This document shows, in pieces, positions 10,733 to 18,962 of a stretch of 64,000 nt of DNA. A program made the position numbers and the translations under genes. The notes under the pieces were generated by a model. The model was given only the letters and a program-made list of their open reading frames with translations, did no database searches and was not told where the DNA came from. Source of the DNA: Bog-756 sp963725275 (lineage in GTDB: Bacteria > Actinomycetota > Acidimicrobiia > Acidimicrobiales > RAAP-2); assembly GCA_963725275.1 (NCBI GenBank), contig CAVRXS010000005.1, positions 558,001-622,000 on the forward strand, read 5' to 3'. Within the stretch, counting starts at the first letter, position 1, and the number at the start of each line of letters is the position of its first letter.

Positions 10733-11521
10733 ATGATCAAATTTCAGGACGTCACGAAGACCTACAAGGGCTCCACGGTCGCCCTCAAGGACTGCAACGT
10801 CGAGATCGACAAGGGGGAGTTCGTCTTCCTGGTCGGCCCGTCCGGCTCCGGCAAGACCACCTGCATCCGCCTGCTGTTGCGCGAGGAGATGCCCGACACC
10901 GGCCGCATCTGGGAGGCGGGCAAGGAGATCGGGCACCTGGCGAAGTGGCGGATCCCCTACCTGCGTCGCAACATCGGCTGCGTGTTCCAGGACTTCCGGC
11001 TCCTTCCCAACAAGACCGTCTTCGAGAACGTCGCCTTCGCGCTCGAGGTGATCGGCCGCCCCAAGCACGTGATCGCGGCCCAGGTACCCCAGGTGCTGGA
11101 CCTGGTCGGTCTGGCGAAGAAGCGCGACAACCTCCCCAACGAGCTCTCCGGCGGAGAGCAACAGCGGGTCGCGGTGGCACGGGCCTTCGTCAACCGCCCG
11201 CTGATCCTCCTGGCCGACGAGCCCACCGGCAATCTCGACCCCACCACGAGTCTCGGGATCATGCGCCTGCTCGATCGGATCAACCGGACCGGGACGACGG
11301 TCATCGTCGCCACCCATGACGCCGGCATGGTCGACCAGATGCGCCGGCGGGTCATCGAGCTCGACCGCGGGGTCGTGGTCCGCGACCAGGCCCACGGGGT
11401 CTACGGCATCGACAGCGCCACCGCTGCCGCGGGTGCCGGCACACCCAGCGGGGCCCTCGCCGAGCATGCTCCCGCCGGGGCCGGACGCGGGGCGCCCGCT
11501 CCCTTCGTGACCCGCGCCTGA
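10733..11521 (+). CDS. ftsE: Cell-division ABC transporter ATPase FtsE
   Basis: A 262-residue ABC ATPase that works with FtsX to control peptidoglycan hydrolases at the septum. The Walker A motif GPSGSGKTT is at residues 35-43, followed by the signature LSGGEQQRVAVARA and the Walker B LLADEPTGNLD. The start is the ATG at 10733, which gives the conserved MIKFQDVTKTY opening; upstream in-frame sequence has no family similarity. About 45 residues of Ala/Gly-rich tail follow the D-loop region. The stop overlaps ftsX by one base (TGATG). Confidence 0.96.
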   Translation: MIKFQDVTKTYKGSTVALKDCNVEIDKGEFVFLVGPSGSGKTTCIRLLLREEMPDTGRIWEAGKEIGHLAKWRIPYLRRNIGCVFQDFRLLPNKTVFENVAFALEVIGRPKHVIAAQVPQVLDLVGLAKKRDNLPNELSGGEQQRVAVARAFVNRPLILLADEPTGNLDPTTSLGIMRLLDRINRTGTTVIVATHDAGMVDQMRRRVIELDRGVVVRDQAHGVYGIDSATAAAGAGTPSGALAEHAPAGAGRGAPAPFVTRA

Positions 11522-12411
11522 TGCCGGTCTCTGCCGGCTACGTCTCGAAGGAGGCCGCCACCAACCTGTGGCGCAACCGGCTGATGACCGCGGCGGCCAT
11601 CCTGACCGTTGCGGTCTCCCTGGCCCTGGTGGGTTCCGCCCTCGTGCTCAAGCAGGGCGCCTCGAAGGCCACCGAGCTCTGGCAGAACGGCGTGCAGACC
11701 ATCGCCTGGGTGAACCCGAACGCCGGACCCACGCTGACCGATTCCATCCGCACCGAGCTCAAACAGTCGGTGTACGTGAAATCGTGCACCTACCGCGACC
11801 AGGCCTACGACTACCACGAGGCCAAGTCGGTGCTCCCGGCGGACGAGTCGGCCGTGACCAGCGAGAACCAGTACCCGGCGTCCTTCCGGTGCGTGCTCAA
11901 CAACCCGTCCCAGGCCACCGCGGTGTACCAGGAGTTCTACGGCAAACCCGGGATCTACGGCGTCAACTACCCGGGCCAGCAGATCAAGACGATGGAGAGC
12001 GTGATCCACATCCTCCAATGGGTGTTCCTGACCGTGGCGGTGGTCCTGCTCCTGTCCGCGTCGGTGCTCATCCTCAACACCATCCGGATGGCCATCTTCG
12101 CCCGGCGACGGGAGGTCTCGGTCATGAAGCTGGTCGGGGCCACCAACTGGTTCATCCGCCTGCCGTTCATGGCGGAGGGGATGATCCAGGGGTTGCTCGG
12201 GGCCGCCGTCGCGGTGCTGGTCGTGCTCGCGCTCTACTGGGGGATCGGTCTCGATCGGGCCAACACCGCGGCCAACCAGGGCAGCATCATCGCCCAGATG
12301 TCGTTGAGCGGCTGGTCGGTGTTCGGCACCTGTGTGCTGGTGTCGGTGGTCGGCGTGGGGGTGGGGGTCGTCGGATCGGCCTTCGCCGTGCGGCGCTTCC
12401 TCGACGTCTGA
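11521..12411 (+). CDS. ftsX: Cell-division ABC transporter permease FtsX
   Basis: A 296-residue membrane partner of FtsE. The N-terminal helix follows YVSKEAATNLWRNRLMT, then comes an extracytoplasmic domain of about 120 residues that contacts cell-wall hydrolase activators. Three further helices lie in the C-terminal half, with the conserved ARRREVSVMKLVGATNWFIRLPF coupling segment between them. It overlaps ftsE by one base. In many actinobacteria smpB and tmRNA follow, but here the next gene is a convergent lipase. Confidence 0.95.
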   Translation: MPVSAGYVSKEAATNLWRNRLMTAAAILTVAVSLALVGSALVLKQGASKATELWQNGVQTIAWVNPNAGPTLTDSIRTELKQSVYVKSCTYRDQAYDYHEAKSVLPADESAVTSENQYPASFRCVLNNPSQATAVYQEFYGKPGIYGVNYPGQQIKTMESVIHILQWVFLTVAVVLLLSASVLILNTIRMAIFARRREVSVMKLVGATNWFIRLPFMAEGMIQGLLGAAVAVLVVLALYWGIGLDRANTAANQGSIIAQMSLSGWSVFGTCVLVSVVGVGVGVVGSAFAVRRFLDV

Positions 12412-12414
12412 TCC

Positions 12415-12435
12415 GGCGTCCCCCGAGGGAGCGCC
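12415..12435. terminator. Possible bidirectional hairpin terminator between ftsX and the lipase gene
   Basis: GGCGTCCC and GGGAGCGCC form an inverted repeat around a CCGA loop, with one bulged base, in the short gap between convergent genes. There is no T-run on either side, so this is only a weak candidate. Confidence 0.35.
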
Positions 12436-12437
12436 CG

Positions 12438-13742
12438 CTACGCAGCCCCGTTGGTGAGATCGCCGTTGGCGCACGAGTCCGTCTCGTTCGTGCCGTCGAT
12501 CCGGTCGACGGTCCACTGGATGAGCGTGCTGGCGCCCGCGGCCAACACCGAGTCGTGGTCGGCTCCCCGTTCGGGCACGTAGTCGACGGTGTCGTACTGG
12601 TTCCGGCACAGCCGCTGGCGCACGAGCTCGGTGGTCGCGGCGTAGGGGACCAGCGTGTCCCTGGTGCCCTGGAGGACCAGGATGGGGGCCGAGGTCGGCG
12701 CGGATCCTGGTTCGTTGGCGGCGATGGCCGCCTCGACGGCCGGGATGTCCTGCCACCCGACACGCAGCGTGCGACCCGGAGGACGGGTGTCGAACGTCTG
12801 GGAGACCGCGCCACCGCATGCGGAGGCGATGACCGGCGAGGAGGCGACCCCGGCCGGGGTCAGCACCGAGCCGAGCCCGAAGGTGCCGTACACGTGCGAC
12901 CAGGCGTAGAGACCCATGACCACGAATGAGGTCTGGCCCCCCGCCGACCGGCGGGCCGGGGGTGGAGCCAGCTCGAGGAGGGAGGCGACGGGCGCGACCG
13001 CGGCCACCCCGGCCAGGAACAGCTCGGGTGCGTAGCTCTGGGCCACCTCGCCCGCAAAGAGCGCGGCCTGCCCGCCCTGCGAGTACCCCGCCGCGATGAC
13101 CGTGTTGCTGGCGGATGCCCCGGCGAGGACCCGGGCCGCCCGGGCCGCGTCGAGGACGCCCTGCGCCTCGCTGACGCCGACCAGATACGGGTGGAGGCCG
13201 GGGCCGCCCAGCCCTTCGTAGTCCGTGGCGGCCACGATGATGCGGTCGCGGAGCAGTGCACGCAGGTCGGGCAGGGAGGCCGTGCCCTGGACGGACGGCG
13301 CGCACGCGGCGGCCACCCCGGTCGTCCCGTGCGCCCAGCTCAGGATCGGGAAGCCCCCCGCCGGAGGGGTTCCGCCGGGGATCACCACGATGCCCGACTC
13401 GGCGATGTCCGCTCCGCCGATCGATGTCGAGTGGAAGAGCACGCGATAGGCGCGGGTGCCGGCGGGGAGGGCGCCGCCGGCCGGCAGTGGCTGGCTGCGG
13501 ATGACGGTCCCGGCGGGAGCAGCGGCGAGCGGTCGGGGTGCCCGGTAGAACGCGGCAAGGGAGCCGGTGACCGCCGCGCTCTGTGGAGATCCGGTCGGGG
13601 AGTCGCCGACACCGGGCGAGGAGCCCTGCCCCGCTGCCGACGCCGCTGACCCGCACGCGGTCAGCGATGCGAGGACCAGCGCGGCCCAGATGCCGCGCGT
13701 GGTCCGGGGAAGCCCCCCGGTGCCCCTGTGGCCGGTCGCCAT
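12438..13742 (-). CDS. Secreted lipoprotein lipase/esterase (secretory lipase family)
   Basis: A 434-residue alpha/beta hydrolase. The N-terminus is a lipoprotein signal: Arg-containing n-region, hydrophobic core and lipobox LTAC around residues 27-30, so it should be exported and lipid-anchored. The nucleophile elbow is GYSQGG in the sequence VIAAGYSQGGQAALF, the oxyanion segment is SWAHGTTG, and the charge-relay region near the C-terminus has VLQGTRDTLVPY. This pattern matches the LIP secretory lipase family. It converges with ftsX and diverges from the serine hydrolase. A TACGGT lies 8 nt before its ATG on the minus strand. Confidence 0.88.
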   Translation of the reverse strand: MATGHRGTGGLPRTTRGIWAALVLASLTACGSAASAAGQGSSPGVGDSPTGSPQSAAVTGSLAAFYRAPRPLAAAPAGTVIRSQPLPAGGALPAGTRAYRVLFHSTSIGGADIAESGIVVIPGGTPPAGGFPILSWAHGTTGVAAACAPSVQGTASLPDLRALLRDRIIVAATDYEGLGGPGLHPYLVGVSEAQGVLDAARAARVLAGASASNTVIAAGYSQGGQAALFAGEVAQSYAPELFLAGVAAVAPVASLLELAPPPARRSAGGQTSFVVMGLYAWSHVYGTFGLGSVLTPAGVASSPVIASACGGAVSQTFDTRPPGRTLRVGWQDIPAVEAAIAANEPGSAPTSAPILVLQGTRDTLVPYAATTELVRQRLCRNQYDTVDYVPERGADHDSVLAAGASTLIQWTVDRIDGTNETDSCANGDLTNGAA

Positions 13743-13750
13743 GGGCGATC

Positions 13751-13756
13751 ACCGTA
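13751..13756 (-). promoter_or_regulatory. -10-like TACGGT before the secreted lipase
   Basis: On the minus strand TACGGT is followed after 8 nt by the ATG of the lipase gene. It lies inside the 82-bp divergent gap whose other end carries TACGCT for the serine hydrolase, so the two promoters may interfere. Confidence 0.4.
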
Positions 13757-13809
13757 GCCAGGTGGACCGGATGCCGCCTCACCAGGGCGGCACGGGGGTC
13801 GCCTTCCCC

Positions 13810-13815
13810 TACGCT
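13810..13815 (+). promoter_or_regulatory. -10-like TACGCT before the serine hydrolase
   Basis: TACGCT is 9 nt upstream of the ATG at 13825. The gap is GGGAGGGAG, which could also act as a Shine-Dalgarno sequence, although it is very close to the start codon. Confidence 0.4.
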
Positions 13816-13824
13816 GGGAGGGAG

Positions 13825-14691
13825 ATGGAGTCGCTGCAGCTGGTGGCCGGCTGGCCGGTAGGCAGGGCCGCGGTGGGGGTGGTCCCCTTCATCGCCGGAC
13901 CGGACGGCCCGGGGGGTGCGCCCGGTCCGGTCGAGACCGCGGGCGACGAGCAGTGGAGCTTCCCCTGGGCCTCGGTGACCAAGCCGGCCACCGCCCTCGC
14001 CGCGCTGGTGGCGGTCGAGGAGGGCACCGTCGCACTCGACGAGCCGGCGGGACCGGCCGGGGCCACGGTGCGGCACCTGCTCGCCCACGCCTCCGGCCTC
14101 GGACCGGAGCCAGGTCCTCCGGTCGCAGCGCCGGGCGCCCGCCGGGTCTATTCGAACGCCGGATTCGACGTGCTGGCGGACCTCATCGCAGCCCGCTCCG
14201 GGATGCCCTTCGCCGAGTACCTGACCATGGGGGTGCTCGCGCCACTGGGCATGGTCGACACGGTGCTCGTGGAGACCCCGGCGGGCGGGGCGGCCGCCGG
14301 CCTGTCGGGACCGCTCGTCGATCTGCTCGCGCTGGGCCGCGAGTGGGCGGTCCCCACGCTGATCAGCTCGCAGACCTGGCGTGCGGCCACCTCGGTCCAG
14401 TTCCCCGCCCTCGCCGGCGTCCTCCCCGGGTTCGGACCCTATGACCCGTGCCAGTGGGGCCTCGGCGTCGAGGTGCGCGGGGTCAAGCAGCCGCACTGGA
14501 CCGGGCACACCAACGGCGAGCGCACCTTCGGGCACTTCGGACGCACGGGGTCGTTCCTCTGGGTGGACCCGGAGGCAGGTCTCGTCTGCGCCGGACTCGC
14601 CGACCGCCCCTTCGGCGTCTGGGCGGCGAACGCGTGGCCGGTCCTCGCCGACGCCCTGCTGGCGGAGCAGCTCCGGCGAGTTGAGGTCTAG
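13825..14691 (+). CDS. Beta-lactamase-family (class C type) serine hydrolase
   Basis: A 288-residue protein with the three penicillin-binding/beta-lactamase class C motifs: SVTK (Ser-x-x-Lys) in PWASVTKPATA, YSNAG (Tyr-x-Asn), and a C-terminal HFGRTG block in place of KTG. It has no signal peptide and is short for the family. Such cytosolic proteins are usually esterases or peptidases rather than true beta-lactamases. The start at 13825 is preferred over upstream in-frame ATGs because it follows a -10-like box and begins with a family-like strand. The TAG stop forms part of the next gene's -10 box. Confidence 0.85.
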   Translation: MESLQLVAGWPVGRAAVGVVPFIAGPDGPGGAPGPVETAGDEQWSFPWASVTKPATALAALVAVEEGTVALDEPAGPAGATVRHLLAHASGLGPEPGPPVAAPGARRVYSNAGFDVLADLIAARSGMPFAEYLTMGVLAPLGMVDTVLVETPAGGAAAGLSGPLVDLLALGREWAVPTLISSQTWRAATSVQFPALAGVLPGFGPYDPCQWGLGVEVRGVKQPHWTGHTNGERTFGHFGRTGSFLWVDPEAGLVCAGLADRPFGVWAANAWPVLADALLAEQLRRVEV

Positions 14692-14694
14692 GCT
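14689..14694 (+). promoter_or_regulatory. -10-like TAGGCT overlapping a stop codon, before the RmlA-like gene
   Basis: TAGGCT is 7 nt before the ATG at 14702, which is leaderless spacing. Its first three bases are the stop codon of the serine hydrolase. Confidence 0.45.
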
Positions 14695-14701
14695 GCGCGC
14701 C

Positions 14702-15445
14702 ATGAAGGGCGTCATCCTCGCCGGTGGGACCGGCTCGCGGCTCCACCCGCTCACCAGGATCACCAACAAGCACCTGCTCCCGATTTACGACCGGCCGATG
14801 ATCAACTGGGGCATCGAGGCGCTGGTGAACGCCGGGATCACCGAGATCATGCTGGTCACCGGTGGTACCCATGCCGGTGAGTTCCTCCGCCTGCTCGGGA
14901 ACGGGCACGAATTCGGCATCGACCGGCTGAGTTACGGCTACCAGGACCGTCCCGGCGGCATCGCCGAGGCCCTCGGGCTGGCGACCCGTTTCGTGGACGG
15001 CGACCCGGTCCTGGTCATGCTCGCCGACAACATCGTGGAGGGATCGATCCGGCCGATGGTCGAGGCGTTCCGGTCGGATCCGTCCGGCGCGCGCATCCTG
15101 CTCACGCCGGTCGAGGAGGACGAGCACCTGCGCCATCTGGGCGTTCCCACCTTCGACGGGGACAAGCGGGTCGTCGGGATCACCGAGAAGCCCGAGCAAC
15201 CCGCCTCCAAGTTCGGGGTGACCGGCATCTACTGCTACGACGCCGACGTGTTCGACGTGATCCCGACCCTGGTCCCCTCCGGGCGCGGCGAGCTCGAGAT
15301 CACCGACGTCAACAACCACTACATCGGTCTCGGCTCGATGGCCTACGACGTGCTCGAGGGATTCTGGGGGGATGCCGGAGAGTCGATCGACGCCTACTAC
15401 ACGGTGAACGACTTCGTCCGGACCCACGGGGCCAACAAGGGCTGA
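14702..15445 (+). CDS. RmlA-like sugar-1-phosphate nucleotidyltransferase
   Basis: A 247-residue enzyme beginning MKGVILAGGTGSRLHPLT, the nucleotide-binding signature of glucose-1-phosphate thymidylyltransferases, with NKHLLPIYDRPMI next. It also has the Mg-binding LADNIVEG in place of LGDN and the sugar-site segment FGVTGIYCYDADVFD followed by ELEITDVN. The family makes dTDP- or UDP-sugars for envelope glycans. At about 247 residues it is shorter than RmlA (about 290) and lacks the C-terminal allosteric helices, so it resembles the short archaeal/actinobacterial branch. Exact nucleotide and sugar specificity are unknown. Confidence 0.9.
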   Translation: MKGVILAGGTGSRLHPLTRITNKHLLPIYDRPMINWGIEALVNAGITEIMLVTGGTHAGEFLRLLGNGHEFGIDRLSYGYQDRPGGIAEALGLATRFVDGDPVLVMLADNIVEGSIRPMVEAFRSDPSGARILLTPVEEDEHLRHLGVPTFDGDKRVVGITEKPEQPASKFGVTGIYCYDADVFDVIPTLVPSGRGELEITDVNNHYIGLGSMAYDVLEGFWGDAGESIDAYYTVNDFVRTHGANKG

Positions 15446-15454
15446 CCGCAGGAC

Positions 15455-17109
15455 CTACGAGAAGGCGACGCCCCTCCACTCGGCGGTCTCGGCGCGGTGG
15501 CGTGCGTAGTCGACCTTGCCGGACGGAGAGCGCCCGATGGTCGCGACGAAGCGGACCTGGCGGGGGGCCTTGTAGCTGGCCAGCCGGCCTTTCACGTGCT
15601 CGATGATCGTCTCGGGAGCGACGGATCCCTCCTGGATCCCGTCCGCGAGCTGCACGACGGCCACGATCTCCTCGCCGAAGCGCTCGCTCGGTATGCCCAC
15701 GACGACGGCGTCCTGCACGCCGTCGACGGTCTTGATGACCTCCTCGACCTCCTCTGGGTAGACCTTCTCGCCTCCCGTGTTGATGCACACCGATCCGCGG
15801 CCGAGCAGGTGGATCGAGCCGTCACCCCGGGCCTCGGCGTAGTCGCCAGGCACCGAGTAACGCGAGCCCCCGATCGTCCGGAAGGTGGCTGCCGACTTGA
15901 CCTCGTCCTTGTAGTAGCCGACCGGGATGCGCCCGCCCAGTGCCAGGACCCCGATCTGGCCGGAGCCCGGTTCGACGTCCCGTCCCTCGGGATCGATGAC
16001 CCGCACGTCTTCGCCGAGGGTGAACCGGGCTGTCTCGGCGGCCGCCCCCGCGGACGAGACCGAACTGCCCATCCCGAGGGCCTCCGAGGAGGAGAAGGCG
16101 TCGACCAGCAGCATCCCGGCGTGGTGGCGGAGCAGCCCACGCTTGGTCTGCTCGCTCCACATGACGCCCGAGGAGATGATGCCGACCAGGCTCGAGAGGT
16201 CCCAGCGCCCGGGGTGGGCGTCCAGCATGGCGAGGATCGGCTTGGCGAACGCGTCACCCACGATGATGAGGCCGTTGACCCGCTCGCGCTCGACCGTGTC
16301 GAGGAGCTCGACCGGATCGAGTTGGCGGGAGGGGAGGGTCACCAGCCGCCCGCCCTCGCTCAGGCACTCCATCGCGGTGAACCCGCCGGTCCCGTGCATG
16401 AGCGGGCACGCGGGGAGCAGCGTCATGCCCGGTCCATGTGCTTCGAGCTCGGCCCGCACGTCGGCGACGTCCCCCTCGGCCGGGTAGCGCCGGAATCCAC
16501 CCCCGTTGAGCCACGCGAAGAGGTCGTCCTGGCGCCACATGACCCCCTTGGGCATACCGGTGGTGCCGCCGGTGTAGAGGATGTGGAGATCGTCGGGGCT
16601 GCGCCCATGGGCCGCGTACCGGTTGGGGACCGTCGCCAGCGATCGTCGCCCCGGTCGTCTCGGCCGCCTCTTCGTAGGGCACCGCCCACGCGGGGCAGGT
16701 GGCTGTTCCGTCATCGACCCAGAGCCAGCTGCGCACCTGGGGCAGGCGGGCGCGGATCCGTTCGATCCGGTCGACGAAGGTCGCGTGGAAGACGACCGCG
16801 ACCGCATCGGCGTTGTCCCAGAGATAGACGAGCTCGTCGTCCGCGTACCGGTAGTTCGTGTTGATCGGGACCAGCCCCGCCTTGTAGCAGGCGAAGGTCG
16901 TCTCCACGTACTCGGGGCAGTTGTACAGATAGACGCGCGACCTTGTCCTGGTGGGAGACATCGGCCCCGAGCAGCCAGCGGGCGACGCCGTTCGCCCGCC
17001 GGTCGAATGCGCCCCAGGATCGCACGTCGGGGCCATGGGCGAGGGCGGGCGCGTCCGACTGAACGTCTGCCACCGTCTCCCAGACGTCCGCGTAGTTCCA
17101 GCTGGTCAC
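15455..17109 (-). CDS. Fatty-acyl/acyl-CoA synthetase (AMP-forming), frame broken by two +1 indels
   Basis: The intended product is about 550 residues, spread over three frames. It starts MTSWNYADVWETVADV and continues through YLYNCPEYVETTFACYKAGL, the P-loop YTGGTTGMPKGVMW, and the adenylation motifs near YSVPGDYAE and GRGSVCINTGGEKVYPEEVEE, and ends near the SPSGKVDY lysine motif. This is an ANL-superfamily ligase that activates carboxylates as CoA thioesters. The first break lies in the CGCGCG at 16934-16939 and the second in GGGG at 16625-16628. Each is an extra base, and removing both restores one frame. It converges with the RmlA-like gene and diverges from an acyl-CoA dehydrogenase that may act on the same CoA ester. 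Confidence 0.85.
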
Positions 17110-17197
17110 TGCGGCTCCTGTCCCCGTGCCCTTCCGGGCCGTCTCGGCACGGCCCGTCCCCGGTCCCTCGTCCCCGGCCGGAACGACCGCTGCAGCC

Positions 17198-17203
17198 TAC
17201 GCT
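17198..17203 (+). promoter_or_regulatory. -10-like TACGCT before the acyl-CoA dehydrogenase
   Basis: TACGCT ends 7 nt before the GTG at 17211, the ideal spacing for a leaderless transcript. No ribosome-binding site is visible, and this site decided the start codon. Confidence 0.5.
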
Positions 17204-17210
17204 GGCCGTC

Positions 17211-18350
17211 GTGGACTTCGCGCTGCCCTCCGACGCCGACCCGCGCCGGGTGGAGGTGCGTGCCTGGCTCGAGCGACACCCCGCACCGACCGGGCGCGCG
17301 CTCGCCGAGCGGGGCCTGGTCGCCCCCCACTGGCCGGTCCCCTACGGGCTCGGGGCCGATCCGACCCTCCAGCTGGTGGTCGACGACGAGCTGCGGCGGG
17401 CCGGTGTCCGCCGACCCGACAACGCCATCGGCATCGGCTGGGCGGGACCGACCATCCTGCACGCGGGGACTGAGGAGCAAAAGGAGCGCTTCTTGCTGCC
17501 GATCCTCTCCGGTGAGGAGATCTGGTGCCAGCTGTTCAGCGAGCCGGGTGCCGGCTCCGACCTCGCGTCGTTGACGACCCGGGCGGACCTCGACGGCGAC
17601 GAGTGGATCGTCCGGGGCTCCAAGGTGTGGACCTCGTACGCGCACACCGCGGCCTACGGCATCCTGCTCGCCCGCACCGAACCGGACGCCGCGATCCACC
17701 AGGGCATCTCGTACTTCCTCTGCCCGATGGACGCGCCGGGGGTGACCGTACGCCCGTTGGTCGACATGACCGGCACCCACACCTTCAACGAAGTCTTCCT
17801 CGACGAGGTGCGCCTGCCCTCCGACCACCTGGTCGGCCGGCGCGGCCAGGGGTGGTCGCTTGCCAAGGTCACCCTGGCCAACGAACGGGTCTCACTGTCG
17901 GGAGCGGGGTCCATCTGGGGGATGGGCCCGACAGCCGACGACCTCATTGCTGCGGTCCGGCGGACCGGTGGTGCCGCCGACCCGCTGCTCCGCCAGCGCC
18001 TCGCGCGGGTCTGGGCGGAGGGAGAGATCCTGCGCCTGCTCCGCCTTCGCACCGTCTCGGCCGCGGTGGCCGGTGAGACACCCGGACCGGAGGCATCCGT
18101 ACGCAAGGCGCTCGCCGACGAGCACGGCCAGCACGTGATGGCGGTCGCCCGCGATCTGGCCGGCGCCTCCGGGATGCTGTCGGGCAGCGGACCGTTCACG
18201 GCGGGTGACCCGGGCGGGTGGCCCGACGCCATCTGGAGCTTCGGCTACCTGTTCGCCCCGGCCCTGACCATCGGGGGAGGGACCGCGGAGGTGCAGCGCA
18301 ACATCATCGCCGAGCGCACGCTCGGCCTGCCGCACGAGTCATCGGGCTGA
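17211..18350 (+). CDS. Acyl-CoA dehydrogenase family protein
   Basis: A 379-residue flavoprotein of the acyl-CoA dehydrogenase fold. The FAD/substrate segment WCQLFSEPGAGSDLASL is near residue 105, and the substrate-binding strand and middle beta-domain follow. The C-terminal block GGGTAEVQRNIIAERTLGLP carries the catalytic-base position. The GTG start at 17211 is leaderless; upstream in-frame sequence is antisense to the ligase and has no similarity. The gene is divergent from the acyl-CoA synthetase by about 100 bp, suggesting shared control of a fatty-acyl or branched-acyl route. Confidence 0.92.
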   Translation: MDFALPSDADPRRVEVRAWLERHPAPTGRALAERGLVAPHWPVPYGLGADPTLQLVVDDELRRAGVRRPDNAIGIGWAGPTILHAGTEEQKERFLLPILSGEEIWCQLFSEPGAGSDLASLTTRADLDGDEWIVRGSKVWTSYAHTAAYGILLARTEPDAAIHQGISYFLCPMDAPGVTVRPLVDMTGTHTFNEVFLDEVRLPSDHLVGRRGQGWSLAKVTLANERVSLSGAGSIWGMGPTADDLIAAVRRTGGAADPLLRQRLARVWAEGEILRLLRLRTVSAAVAGETPGPEASVRKALADEHGQHVMAVARDLAGASGMLSGSGPFTAGDPGGWPDAIWSFGYLFAPALTIGGGTAEVQRNIIAERTLGLPHESSG

Positions 18351-18377
18351 CCCAGCGGCCAGTTCGAAGAGCCGGAG

Positions 18378-18854
18378 TCAGCGGACGAGCGGGCCGGCGT
18401 CCTCGTACCCCTGGCGCACTCCCCGGCCTGCGAGTGCGGCCAGCCGCCCCGGTTCGTAGATCATCCAGTATGCGTTGCGGGCGTGCTTGCGAGAGCGGTT
18501 CACACAGACCACGGCCAGCGCCGCCGGATCCTCCTCTTCACTTTCGTGCACGAAGACCTCCAGGATGTGGGTGGACGTCATGAGCTGGGCCAGCATGATC
18601 CCCTGCGACGCCTCGTGGGCGCAGACCTGGTCGATGGCGGCCCTGCCCGGCATCCCGAGCGCGACCACGATGCGACACCCTTCCCCTTCGATGATGCGCT
18701 TGCACGCCACGCCGAGGTCCTTGAAGCCCGGCACGGTGCGCCTGACCACCTCGAAGGTGGTGCCGAACCCGGGGCAGGTCTCGAGCTCCGCGACCGCCTC
18801 GGAACCCATGTCGAAGCGGGCGAACATGGTGTCGACGACCCCGATCCGGTCCAT
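18378..18854 (-). CDS. ribC: Archaeal-type riboflavin synthase (RibC)
   Basis: A 158-residue protein matching the archaeal riboflavin synthase family, which is related to lumazine synthase and not to bacterial RibE. Diagnostic segments run in order: GVVDTMFARFDMGS, VPGFKDLGVACKRI, ALGMPG, VCAHEASQG, LAQLMTSTHILEVFVHE, and the C-terminal RGVRQGYEDAGP. It would convert two 6,7-dimethyl-8-ribityllumazine molecules to riboflavin. ATG 18854 follows a minus-strand TAGGAT by 7 nt and gives the family's normal N-terminus. No other rib genes are in the window. It lies between an acyl-CoA dehydrogenase and bioD. Confidence 0.88.
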   Translation of the reverse strand: MDRIGVVDTMFARFDMGSEAVAELETCPGFGTTFEVVRRTVPGFKDLGVACKRIIEGEGCRIVVALGMPGRAAIDQVCAHEASQGIMLAQLMTSTHILEVFVHESEEEDPAALAVVCVNRSRKHARNAYWMIYEPGRLAALAGRGVRQGYEDAGPLVR

Positions 18855-18861
18855 GGCACGC

Positions 18862-18867
18862 ATCCTA
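18862..18867 (-). promoter_or_regulatory. -10-like TAGGAT before ribC
   Basis: On the minus strand TAGGAT is followed after 7 nt by the ATG at 18854, a leaderless arrangement. Confidence 0.45.
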
Positions 18868-18962
18868 CCGGGGACCCCTGCACGCAGGTCCCGTCCACCG
18901 GCCGATGCGGGCCGGCCGGGCTGCCTCGACCCTGAGCGCGCGGGTCGGCAAGACTCGCGGCG

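Noticed and set aside
11401..14769. Minus-strand ORF of 1122 codons
   Set aside because: It lies antisense to ftsX and the serine hydrolase and across the lipase in a different frame. It is a high-GC shadow frame with low-complexity Arg/Gly/Pro sequence and no domain.
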